Origin: Flavobacteriales bacterium
Lineage (GTDB): Bacteria > Bacteroidota > Bacteroidia > Flavobacteriales_D > Sanyastnellaceae
DNA: 27,143 bases
NCBI GenBank assembly: GCA_028825055.1
Contig: JAPKAW010000003.1
Coordinates: forward strand, 1-27,143
Direction: 5' to 3'
Within the stretch, counting starts at the first letter, position 1. Each line of letters opens with the position of its first letter. This document shows, one piece after another, positions 16,601 through 24,162 of the stretch. The translations under genes were made by a program, and so were the position numbers. The notes under the pieces are model-generated. The model was not told where the DNA came from and searched no databases. It saw only the letters and a program-made list of their open reading frames with translations.

Positions 16601-17612
16601 TTCCCCCGACGCGTGGCAGTGAGTTTGGTAAAGCGTCGTACAATACGATATCCCTTGATCCAGGGGTCTCATCCAGCTCCATGTGTCGGAAGAAACCAAA
16701 GCCTTCAGCCTGGTGCAGGGGGATGTAATCCACATTTCCAAACACGACCGACTCCAGCACAACGTCGATTCCAGAATCTTCATAATCGTCTGCGTAATCG
16801 TCGAGGTAATCATCTTCATCATTTTCACCGATGAAGTGGTTCATGTTGTTTTGAACGAAGGGCATGCTCGCCATCAGCAGTTGGTAGGTCCTCTGGGTTG
16901 CCTCAAAACTGTACGCATTTCCGAAAGAGAAATTGAATGAATACCCGCCAATGAACCCGTTGGAGTTGATTTGGTTGGCATTGAACACAATCTCCCCGGA
17001 AGAGTCGTCCCCCGTGACATCCGCCCCAATGGCATTCCAAAAGCCATAGTGTACGCCGTGAGTATTGCTGTTGATGAAATACACTTTGGGCTCAGGAGTG
17101 TCCCTGTCGAGAATTCCGAATTTCACATACAATTGATCGTCTAGAAATGGGGCCCAACCCACGTTGTTGACATCCGCGAGGTTGAGGAATGTTTCGGCAT
17201 CGGGAATGGAGGTTGCTCCGTTCACGAATTCGACAGCTTCCGCAAAATTCAATGGCGCGTCGGTCGGCATGTTCTGAAACTCCGTGATATCGTCAATCCC
17301 GTCTCCATCGATGTCTCCCGGGTTGGAGGCGTTGTATTCCCAGACGGTATAGTTTTCCAAAGGGTATGCGGTACCAGGTTCTGAAATCACCATCGTACCA
17401 TCCACGCCCAGGGTCATGGATGAGGTCCATTCAAAAGAGGGGCTGTGCTGCGCTTCTAAGATGTAATATTTACCTGACTCCCCTTCGATGGAGAGTTGGA
17501 CTTGACCGAATACATTGACCGAATAATTGTCGATGGGAACGATGACTTGCGCAATCATTTGGCTGTGAAGCACAACTGAAAAAAGAAGGATGAAGTGATG
17601 AAGGTATTTCAT
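13662..17612 (-). CDS. Giant T9SS-exported dikinase-like protein (phosphohistidine + PEP-synthase-type ATP-grasp)
   Basis: This protein has 1316 residues. I start at the ATG at 17612, which gives signal peptide MKYLHHFILLFSVVLHSQ; 79 more codons upstream are open but look non-coding. Residues 98-113 carry a calcium-type DIDGDGIDD loop and 263-280 are very acidic. A phosphohistidine-like segment follows (GGIITSVIQTPLSHVNLRA, His349). A PPDK_N ATP-grasp domain spans about 436-735: Lys441 in FGAKCANVATM, Arg538 in VRCRSSTNNEDLPGFSGAG, Asp714/Glu716 in GMDIEF and Gln729/Arg731 in KQARPW. By eye these match the nucleotide-binding residues of pyruvate phosphate dikinase. CARDB-like repeats come next, then a SFGDGMCCGYGEG domain, two SprB-like repeats (FEFSIDGGLSFGDS, YQYSIDGGQNFVETG) and a type A sorting domain (IKIYPNPTSDQFNIEI). 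The His-then-ATP order is that of glucan water dikinases. The acceptor is unknown. Confidence 0.88.
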   Translation of the reverse strand: MKYLHHFILLFSVVLHSQMIAQVIVPIDNYSVNVFGQVQLSIEGESGKYYILEAQHSPSFEWTSSMTLGVDGTMVISEPGTAYPLENYTVWEYNASNPGDIDGDGIDDITEFQNMPTDAPLNFAEAVEFVNGATSIPDAETFLNLADVNNVGWAPFLDDQLYVKFGILDRDTPEPKVYFINSNTHGVHYGFWNAIGADVTGDDSSGEIVFNANQINSNGFIGGYSFNFSFGNAYSFEATQRTYQLLMASMPFVQNNMNHFIGENDEDDYLDDYADDYEDSGIDVVLESVVFGNVDYIPLHQAEGFGFFRHMELDETPGSRDIVLYDALPNSLPRVGGIITSVIQTPLSHVNLRAIQDNVPNAYIADPLSIDSISNLLGNYIYYRVEAESYYMREATLDEVNEWYEDLRPSEPQIPVRDLSITEIMPLDDIGFDMSSAFGAKCANVATMRNFGFPENTIPDGFGIPFYFYDEFMQYNDFYEEAEVMINNPSFINDIDFREDRLRDFRDDIKDAPMPAWMLEALQEMHDSFPALTPVRCRSSTNNEDLPGFSGAGLYTSKTQYPEEGHISKSIKQVYASMWNFRAYEERDFYRVDHYVAAMGILCHPNFQEEQSNGVGISIDPIYNTEGTYYLNSQVGESLITNPDPNAVPEEILLYEDPTIGAGYAVLRLSNLVEDGELVMDIEYLNQLREYLGVIHDEFATLYEVEGIEGFGMDIEFKVTAQEQLVIKQARPWVSFWSGIKADNDLAVEDLINPQASSILGTEEIVTLRVANTGLNDMSDFDLSLLVDGELMETMTITEVIAPFSDAEFQFIAPQDFSTPGDYIITGIVSDPEDGYGNNDTLDFVVTNIHALDASITLGQVYSTCEGQLGVSLLLSNHGQQSLDVVEILVVINGDVVEVLEEMVDIESQEQGILSISIEDNLLPANNTIELALITVNNETDGDASNNTVSTSADLELDFDTITLSFLADDYPQETSWKMVDVGSGQILSSGDLGSGTDEYSEEICVNSNACLTLYVFDSFGDGMCCGYGEGNFQVSNSSGETIVFNDGDFDSEAIESFCMGDAECDITATVDVEQATSSSANDGIIVINTASTADNFEFSIDGGLSFGDSNTFGGLSVGAYDVVVQNETGICTYTETVFVDVCDFTDLDVTVTHPTSVLTTDGSIVILPVSAEGSYQYSIDGGQNFVETGTFMNLPVGEYNVEVMDNLSTCVYEFERLLMAIGVNHVDDAVVDDTMIKIYPNPTSDQFNIEIESSGTWDEPLQIMVLDRLGRVLETSSIPNGATRKTISLNGYAPGTYFVKCFTQTFEQNFKVIKV

Positions 17613-17892
17613 TTCGAGCGGTTTGATTCGATCAAGGTGAAGGTACAAGGTCGGGTCTTTTTGCTTAACTCCATTCAGCCTGAAGTGGTTGCATCCGTTC
17701 GTGTTTGGCTGTTGACTGTGTTTATTGCAATGTGGCGCAGCCGACCTGGCATTCGCTTCTGCGGGTTTAGGGTCACGCGAGTGAGAAGGAGCCAAGGTGG
17801 TCTTGGTTTTCTGAGAACCATTCAGAGTGCGATGGTATTTGGAATTCAAAAGACGATTGTGCAGGCAGGGAGGTTACACGGGGGGCTAGCAT

Positions 17893-18437
17893 TCACCCTA
17901 AAACCACAGCGGCAATGGCTTTGCTGACGGCGAGGTGTTGAGCTGGGCTCCAATGCAGGCTTTCCTGAAAATCGTGGTCTAGCAACCCCATTACATTCAG
18001 AAAAAGAACACCTCGATTGTGCGCTTCTTGTTTGAGGCAATCGGTCAAGCCAAGTGCAGTTTTGGATGCTGCTAAAAACCATTCAGGCAGGTGTCGACTG
18101 GCGTCATTTACAGACGTCGGAGCGCAGACGAGCAAGTGAGGCCGATGCGCGGCGAGGTGATCGCTTTGAAGCACCACATCGCACAGCAGCCCCACATTGG
18201 CCGCGATTTGATCAGCGTATGAATTGAAATGCGTTTTGAGGTCATTTGTGCCGAGCATGACGATCACCCAATCGAGAGGGCGATGGGCTTCCAATAAGAC
18301 CGGCAGGATCTCGAGACCGCTCCGAATGGTGCGCTCGATTTCGTTGTGTGCCGTGGTACGTCCATTGAGTCCTTCTTCGATGATCCGGTAGTTGTCAGAG
18401 CCCAGGATTTTTGAAGAGCACCTGCCAGCGCGTCCAT
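17893..18437 (-). pseudogene. SGNH/GDSL hydrolase, N-terminally truncated and frameshifted
   Basis: The main frame reads GSDNYRIIEEGLNGRTT and then LDWVIVMLGTNDLKTHF (block III GTND), ending with ESLHWSPAQHLAVSKAI. This is the arylesterase-like SGNH family that normally starts with a GDSN nucleophile. The frame has no ATG. In the neighbouring frame an ATG at 18437 gives MDALAGALQK, the expected preceding residues. A single missing base in the A-run (T-run 18408-18412 on the plus strand) would join the two frames. Even so, the first 35 or so residues with the catalytic Ser are missing, cut by the end of the upstream gene at 18460. The usual catalytic Asp in D-x-x-H is Glu (ESLH). Three independent defects make this an inactive relic. 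A TTG at 18294 could give a 133-residue remnant. Confidence 0.8.
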
Positions 18438-18459
18438 GGTATGAATTTACATGGCCGTC

Positions 18460-21357
18460 TCACTCTTCACATTCCGAGCCAAAATCGCCTAGAACGAGCA
18501 ACAGATCAGTCACCTCAACAAACCCGTTGCCATTGAGGTCGCTGGGACAATTTTCGTTGTTGGATCCATCTTCACAAATACACATCTGATTGGCAGCATC
18601 CCAAACGGTAGCCCCGCCGCATGCCATGGCGCCCGCATTGCAATCATTTCCAATCAATGGGTACACGCAACTTTGATCCGCACAGAGTGCCTCGGGATTG
18701 AAATTGCATGCATTTTGATCCATGCAGCCCTCTAAAGCATCGTAAGGCAGGCAGCTCTCGTCGTCACACCCCGCGAGCGGATCGTAGTTGCAGGCGCTTT
18801 GATCCATGCAACCTGGCAGGGTGCACGAGTCGTCATCAAACACAGCGGTGGGGTCGTAATTGCAGGCTTCTGGATTGGTGCAACCGGACTCTTCTAAACA
18901 GGTGCCAAAGTCGATTCCCCAAGCAAACAAATATCCGTCATCAACCCCCCAAAAATCGCAAATCTCAATCTGCCATACCCCATCAACAGGACATCCTTCA
19001 AGCAATGAAAAGGGCTGAGCAGATTCATAAACACCAGCAGGAAGTGTACCCCCAGCGTTGTCGGCCCAAGTGCCATTGGTGGCTGTTGGAGACCACGAAT
19101 AACCCCACCCAAGGCCTGGTCCCGTAACATCTCCTTGGTCCGGAATACCGATTTGTGTGTTTGATCCTCCTTGCTGATGGACCGCCAAGCTTTGACCATT
19201 GGGACACGTAAATGTGATGGTCAAATCTCCCATGTAGCTGTGCTCCATATTCACGAATAATGAAATGTCTGAGGCGTCGGAAACGATTGCGATTGAGTCT
19301 CCTAGCGAGACCTCCGTTTCCAAGCTAAAACAAGTCGTTTGATCATCTGGAATGAGCGAGCCATCTCCAAGATCCACATAGGCGCATAATTCTTCTTCGG
19401 GGGGCACACAATCTGTGATGAACATCACAGTCGTGAATTGAACTTGCTCGCATGAGCCTTGGACTTCTAGAATGAAAATGGCATCCCCCGTCACCACCCA
19501 ATTCAATGTCTCATCATTGTCTACGATGATTCCGTTTTCTGTTCGCCAAATGAACACCAAGTCAATTCCAGTTGCTTCTGCCTCAACGGCAACTTCTGCA
19601 CCACATTCGACCTCCCAGTTCTCCTGCACATTGACGGTGATTGGGGCGAAGGTTGTTTCCACCGAGATGGTATCGGTGGCTTGCCCACATCCATCCGAAA
19701 CGGTCACAATCACTTGATCGATATTTTGACCTTCGTTGATTACGAGTTCTGTCGTGTTGATAGCCAAAAAGCTCCCTGTAGTACCATCGGTCCAATAGAA
19801 CGAATAGTTTTCATCTCCTCCTGATGCTGTTGCAGAAAGGGTGGCGCTTCCCGTGCAATCAAGAACTAAAGGGTCTGTCTGATCGATCGAAACCGTGAGC
19901 TCAGGAAAATCCAATACATTGACAATGAGCTCCACTTCAACCGGATTCGCGGCCAAACCACACGTATCTGCCACAACCACGACGCAAGACCAATCTTGCG
20001 TGGGAGCAATGAGAATGGAATCTTCTCCGTCACCTTCTTGGCAGCCCCAATTAAAGGTGTAATTCCCATATCCTCCTGAAACGACAGGCCCCACAGCGAT
20101 GGTTTCGCCTGGACAAATGGACACCTCAAACCCCGTCGCCTCAAGAGCCGGAGGGTTTTCTGAAAGGTTGAACGAAAGGCTGTCAAAGGCAACTCCCGTC
20201 TCGCAGAATGATGGGTATTCGAATTGGAACATCGCATTTTCAACCCCTTCCTCAACCTCGTCCATCTCTGCCGCAAAGTCGAAAGACACGGACATTTGTC
20301 CTTGCGAAAAAGTCACTGAATCGGGCAAAGGAAGCAACGAGCCGTCCGCTTGAGGAATCCCATAATCCTCTCCATTCGTAGCTTCTCCATAAAAATTTAA
20401 ATAGACCACCTCGTCGTAGAAAGCGTTGATCGGTCGCTCAATCGTAAGCGTTGCAAGGCCACAGTCCTCGTAGAGGTTATTGTCGAACAAACCTGTGAGG
20501 TTGAAATCAAAACCTGACTGAACAGCATTTGAGAATGTTCCATCTTTGATGATGACCATGGACTCAAGGGCCGTGTCTGAACCGTCGGCAATGGCGAGCT
20601 TCAAATGATAGGTTTCGCCGCAGACCAGAGGATGCTGTGCGAGCATAGGAACCGTGTACCCGTTGATGCATGCCCCGATGTTTTGCTGATTTGAAATGAA
20701 AAACTCTGAATTCAAAGAAGAATTGACTGACGATATTGTCACGGGAATCAAGGGGTCTGTATCGGGAATCCCTGCAATGTTCAATGCGCCATTCGGAAAT
20801 CCCTCGGGGCTGGCATATGGCCCTTCAATGCCCGGCCCGCTCAGAAAGAAGGCAAAAACATCATTGAACTGCGTGTTGATCCAAGTATCGTATTCGTCGG
20901 AGCCAAATACAAATTCCAAGGTGATGGCCGTACCTGAAGCGACAAAATCAAATTCCAGAACACAGCCATCGTTGACAGAACTTACCGAGAATGTCTCGCC
21001 AATGAGCTCAGGAACAGAATTGGCAACCGCAAGCAAATCCGGGTCGTCGAAGCCAGAACCCAGACAATCAGAGCAGAATGATGATTGAGCTGGACATCCA
21101 ACGTTTTCTGCCAGATCACAACTTAAAATCAAGCCCGAATTGAATGAAAACACTTCCTCTCCTTCGGTGAGATACCCCAATTGATTGGCACCACCGGTGT
21201 AGGTAATGTTTGAAGCCTCGCCGTTGTTTCCGAGTAAGATTTCGTTCACATACTGCTCCAACGTAAAGCCCGATTCCACTTGCACCTGAGCGGAGAGCGA
21301 AAACTGGAGTGATCCAAAGGTCAAAAGAAGGAGGCAACGCATTCTATAGTTTTTCAT
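18460..21357 (-). CDS. Choice-of-anchor-L / P-domain surface protein with dockerin-like C-terminus
   Basis: This protein has 965 residues from the ATG at 21357, chosen because it starts signal peptide MKNYRMRCLLLLTFGSLQFS (cleaved after SAQ). Residues 28-275 form a choice-of-anchor-L domain (EFVFGSDEYDTWINTQFNDV, FAFFLSGPGI). A Calx-beta-like stretch follows (VVYLNFYGEATNGEDYG), then several Ig/PKD-like domains with cysteine pairs. About 658-824 is a proprotein-convertase P-domain (HSYMGDLTITFTCPNG, GVWQIEICDFWGVDDGYL). Three Cys-rich GC-D-A-N-Y-P units occupy 825-903. The end is a single dockerin-like loop (DLNGNGFVEVTDLLLVLGDF) rather than a standard sorting domain. The protein probably acts in adhesion or surface display. 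It follows the YadA-like gene by 57 bases on the same strand, so the two are probably co-transcribed. Confidence 0.88.
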   Translation of the reverse strand: MKNYRMRCLLLLTFGSLQFSLSAQVQVESGFTLEQYVNEILLGNNGEASNITYTGGANQLGYLTEGEEVFSFNSGLILSCDLAENVGCPAQSSFCSDCLGSGFDDPDLLAVANSVPELIGETFSVSSVNDGCVLEFDFVASGTAITLEFVFGSDEYDTWINTQFNDVFAFFLSGPGIEGPYASPEGFPNGALNIAGIPDTDPLIPVTISSVNSSLNSEFFISNQQNIGACINGYTVPMLAQHPLVCGETYHLKLAIADGSDTALESMVIIKDGTFSNAVQSGFDFNLTGLFDNNLYEDCGLATLTIERPINAFYDEVVYLNFYGEATNGEDYGIPQADGSLLPLPDSVTFSQGQMSVSFDFAAEMDEVEEGVENAMFQFEYPSFCETGVAFDSLSFNLSENPPALEATGFEVSICPGETIAVGPVVSGGYGNYTFNWGCQEGDGEDSILIAPTQDWSCVVVVADTCGLAANPVEVELIVNVLDFPELTVSIDQTDPLVLDCTGSATLSATASGGDENYSFYWTDGTTGSFLAINTTELVINEGQNIDQVIVTVSDGCGQATDTISVETTFAPITVNVQENWEVECGAEVAVEAEATGIDLVFIWRTENGIIVDNDETLNWVVTGDAIFILEVQGSCEQVQFTTVMFITDCVPPEEELCAYVDLGDGSLIPDDQTTCFSLETEVSLGDSIAIVSDASDISLFVNMEHSYMGDLTITFTCPNGQSLAVHQQGGSNTQIGIPDQGDVTGPGLGWGYSWSPTATNGTWADNAGGTLPAGVYESAQPFSLLEGCPVDGVWQIEICDFWGVDDGYLFAWGIDFGTCLEESGCTNPEACNYDPTAVFDDDSCTLPGCMDQSACNYDPLAGCDDESCLPYDALEGCMDQNACNFNPEALCADQSCVYPLIGNDCNAGAMACGGATVWDAANQMCICEDGSNNENCPSDLNGNGFVEVTDLLLVLGDFGSECEE
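18649..18885 (-). repeat. Three in-frame Cys-rich GC-D-A-N-Y-P repeat units
   Basis: Three units of 24-28 codons read GCTNPEACNYDPTAVFDDDS-C, GCMDQSACNYDPLAGCDDES-C and GCMDQNACNFNPEALCADQS-C. Each keeps three conserved cysteines, the A-C-N-[YF]-[DN]-P core and an acidic stretch before the last Cys. A further single unit occurs in the CotH protein (nt 25774-25845). The type is widespread in exported proteins of marine Flavobacteriales. Confidence 0.8.
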
Positions 21358-21414
21358 TTCTTCGGTTTCTTGCAAATCACTCAGTTATCTCGCTTCAATC
21401 AAATGAAGGATTGG

Positions 21415-22740
21415 TCACTCTTCTTCAGGCTCTCCTGTGATCCTGATGTTTTGGGTGTTGTCGTACTGGATGCTTCCAATGAATGTATTCACCCCAATGC
21501 TAAGGTCTGCGGAGCCTCCTGGTCTTTGATTTAGCACATGGTGGGCTCCACCTACCATTGTGGCGCTGACTCCCCCGGCATTGGTGTTGTTTATTCCTCC
21601 AAATATTGAGCGTGTTTGACTTCCTTCACCAAGCGTATCGGGTACCAATGTGTTGCCATAACCACCGGATATGACATTGCAGTAACCAGCGTTCAAATCG
21701 GCGTATCGACCGCCTACAATAACTGAAAAACGAGCGTCTGTCGAATCAGTGCCCATGTTATTCTCTTGCCCACCAATAACAACTGTGTATCCGCCCTTAT
21801 TTACGTTGAGCTCTCCACCGACAATTACAGCGTCTGTCGCAAAAGATTCATTGTATAGTCCTCCAAGGACAAGGCTTCTCTCTCCAAAAGTGTTGTTTTC
21901 AGCACCGGCGACAATTGCAGAACGAGGACCTTCTAACACATTGTCCTTTCCTGCGAGAGCAGCAGCGTAAATTGCTTGTTCGGCGATGTGGTTGTCATTT
22001 CCAGATATGGCAGCACTGTAGGCGCCATCCACTTGACTGCGTAACCCTGCAACCGCAACAGCATAATCCGCGTTGATTGAATTGTCTCGCCCGCCAACTG
22101 ATGCTGCGTAGTGAGAGCCGTCCAAAACAACATTGTCGTATCCTGCAATGGCCACGCCGTAAGCACCGTCCACTCGATTTTTTGCTCCGCCGATAATGGC
22201 TGCATAACGATCTGTCGCAGTTGCATTATAACCGTGAAGGATGCCGTGATTGCTTGAATAGGCATGCCCTTCACCAATCACGAAGTTGTGAGATCCGCCG
22301 CGACCAATTGAATCGATGTATTCCGTTTCTCCATTCAACCCAATGATTAAATTTCCAAGCGCATTGTTGGTGTATGCACCCGCCCCATTTGACAATTGAA
22401 AGTTTGCACCCTCCAAGTGAAACGTGGAAGAACTGTCAACATACGATAGATGCTCTGCCAGCTCTGGTATGGCTTGAGCCTCCAACGCTTCCACTTGTAG
22501 CTGAAGTGTTTCGATCGTCTCCTGCATCGTCAATAGTAGCTCCGCAAGAGCGACTCCGTCTACGAGAATTTCTCCAGGCTGAAAATTTTCTCCAAAAACG
22601 GATAAAACAGGCAGCAAGTCTGTAATTCCAATAAGCTCATCATTATCGGCATCTGGATTGTAAGGGTAAACAATGGCATCCTGAGCAGATACAAGAAAGG
22701 AGGTAAAGCAGGTAAAAATACCGATGAAAATAACTTTCAT
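21415..22740 (-). CDS. YadA-head-like beta-roll protein with N-terminal dockerin-like loop and coiled coil
   Basis: This protein has 441 residues starting with signal peptide MKVIFIGIFTCFTSFLVSAQ. Residues 30-50 carry a one-loop dockerin-like motif (DADNDELIGITDLLPVLSVF). Residues 63-92 are a short coiled coil (LAELLLTMQETIETLQLQVE). From about 128 to 425 there are roughly a dozen units of about 22 residues of the type A-x-I-x-G-G-x-x-N-x-V-x-G-x-Y (for example AAIIGGAKNRVDGAYGVAIA and TVVIGGQENNMGTDS). This looks like a left-handed beta-roll as in trimeric autotransporter heads. There is no autotransporter membrane anchor and no T9SS tail; the protein ends in ITGEPEEE. It probably forms a trimeric surface fibre or head. 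It leads the minus-strand block and diverges from the gene at 22833. Confidence 0.8.
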   Translation of the reverse strand: MKVIFIGIFTCFTSFLVSAQDAIVYPYNPDADNDELIGITDLLPVLSVFGENFQPGEILVDGVALAELLLTMQETIETLQLQVEALEAQAIPELAEHLSYVDSSSTFHLEGANFQLSNGAGAYTNNALGNLIIGLNGETEYIDSIGRGGSHNFVIGEGHAYSSNHGILHGYNATATDRYAAIIGGAKNRVDGAYGVAIAGYDNVVLDGSHYAASVGGRDNSINADYAVAVAGLRSQVDGAYSAAISGNDNHIAEQAIYAAALAGKDNVLEGPRSAIVAGAENNTFGERSLVLGGLYNESFATDAVIVGGELNVNKGGYTVVIGGQENNMGTDSTDARFSVIVGGRYADLNAGYCNVISGGYGNTLVPDTLGEGSQTRSIFGGINNTNAGGVSATMVGGAHHVLNQRPGGSADLSIGVNTFIGSIQYDNTQNIRITGEPEEE

Positions 22741-22832
22741 GATGCGGGAATTAGTCTATAAAAATGATTATTTAAACGAAATTATAAGGCTATCTGCGCA
22801 ATTGTGATACACAAATGGTACATTTAGTCATT

Positions 22833-24077
22833 ATGCTTCAAAATTTACTTTCGGAGGTCGCAAAGACATCGGGTATTGCCGTTCACACCCGCGGTGATTG
22901 CGCGCTTCTTTCCGCATTGATTTTGGAGGAAACGGATGAATTTATCAGCTATAACACGTTGCGCCGATTGCATGGATTAGCCGCAAGTCGCAACCCAAGG
23001 CAGCAAACGCTCAACATTCTCGCTAAGTTTTGCGGCTACGGGGGGTATCAGGAGTTTTGTGGTGTGCAGCCGAAATTGAGTCTGTGGAAACAAAAAGAAG
23101 AACTCTATCAAATTCTTGCCAAAAGAGCTCCCCAAGAAGCGGTTACATTTTTTGCGCAAATTGAGAACGACCTCGTAAGACTTGAATTGCTTTTGTGCGC
23201 ATTTCGAGAGTCCTTTCTCTCAAATCAGGACGATTTCATCATCGCACTGTTGGACGCCCGTGCATACGAACTCAACAGGTATCCATACACTTACCAAATC
23301 CACACGGCCATTGCGATGGGACTCGTCATTCGTGACTACCCGATTGGCGATCGTGTCAAATTGCTATCGCATCCGAATGTGGTGGAATCCATCTACCTGA
23401 GGCTCATAGATTACTCTGCTTTGAACGGCTATTATGGGGAATGGACACAGATGCTGGCCGCCCAACCAATTTCTTTGGAGTGCAAGGTTTTCATTGCGTG
23501 TCTTGAAAGATTCAAGGCTTTTCTAAATCAGACTGAAATCCTTCCGTGGGAATGGAGTGAACTCCCCTGGAATGAATTCCCGCCAGCATTGCGCGGACGT
23601 ATATTTACTGTTCAGTTGTTCGAGCATCAATCGCAAAACTTGGATTTCTTTTGGCTCAAAATGTTCGGGTCACTCGATAAGGTGGACTTAGAGTTGTCCG
23701 CTTTCATTGAGCCGAGCACATTTGCTGTAGTAACGGGTCATCGACAATTGGCTGCGTGGCTTATTGAAAAAATTCAAATCAATGAATCAACGTTGCATGA
23801 ATTTCAACAGCACGATTTGCATGTTCATTTTATGATGCAAGCGATGCACGCGGTATTCGAGAAAAACTTGAAAGCAGCGCGTTTCTGGATGTCACGATTT
23901 GACGAAACTGAATTGCGACGACCATGCTTCTATGATTTCCTTCTATTCCCTGTCCGACGGTTGCAAGCAGAACTCAACGGTACAGCTCATATTTACCCTC
24001 AAGAAGTGCAGCAGACTGTATTGAGTCTTGGACATTCGAGGTTTTCCGAAGACTTGTGGCGCACCTTCTTTGATTGA
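22833..24077 (+). CDS. Conserved Bacteroidota protein with NTLRRL N-terminal domain, function unknown
   Basis: This protein has 414 residues from the ATG at 22833; an ATG at 22815 would add MVHLVI. The first 80 or so residues (GDCALLSALILEETDEFISY, NTLRRLHGLAASRNPRQQTL, NILAKFCGYGGYQEFC) match a recurrent N-terminal module of Bacteroidota proteins that I recall but cannot name. It looks like a small helical, perhaps DNA-binding, domain. The rest is predominantly helical, with TPR-like spacing of hydrophobic residues, and has no signal peptide or membrane segment, so the protein is cytoplasmic. It is divergently transcribed from the YadA-like gene across 92 bases, a position typical of a local regulator. 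A regulatory role is inference from position only. Confidence 0.75.
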   Translation: MLQNLLSEVAKTSGIAVHTRGDCALLSALILEETDEFISYNTLRRLHGLAASRNPRQQTLNILAKFCGYGGYQEFCGVQPKLSLWKQKEELYQILAKRAPQEAVTFFAQIENDLVRLELLLCAFRESFLSNQDDFIIALLDARAYELNRYPYTYQIHTAIAMGLVIRDYPIGDRVKLLSHPNVVESIYLRLIDYSALNGYYGEWTQMLAAQPISLECKVFIACLERFKAFLNQTEILPWEWSELPWNEFPPALRGRIFTVQLFEHQSQNLDFFWLKMFGSLDKVDLELSAFIEPSTFAVVTGHRQLAAWLIEKIQINESTLHEFQQHDLHVHFMMQAMHAVFEKNLKAARFWMSRFDETELRRPCFYDFLLFPVRRLQAELNGTAHIYPQEVQQTVLSLGHSRFSEDLWRTFFD

Positions 24078-24162
24078 TTTGGATGTGGGCTTGTTCCCAC
24101 GGGAGTAATGGGGGTGAGGAATCCCTTTCGAGAAAATAAAATTTAAAAAAAAAGAGTGCCAA

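Noticed and set aside
17613..17849. 79-codon upstream extension of the giant dikinase-like gene
   Set aside because: It precedes a strong signal peptide that would become internal. Its composition (many His, Asn, Pro, Lys) is unlike the rest of the protein, so it is treated as a leader or promoter region.
18649..18885. CRISPR-like or DNA-level tandem array in the Cys-rich repeats
   Set aside because: The periodicity is in protein motifs with variable unit lengths inside a long open frame; there are no identical DNA repeats with spacers.
22741..22832. Bacteroidota TTG/TAnnTTTG promoters in the divergent region
   Set aside because: Only near-matches were found (for example TAATTTCG on the minus strand) without a correctly spaced TTG box, too weak to annotate.
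24085..24100. GTGGG/CCCAC hairpin after the NTLRRL-protein gene as a terminator
   Set aside because: The stem is only 5 bp and no T-tract follows, so termination here is not supported.
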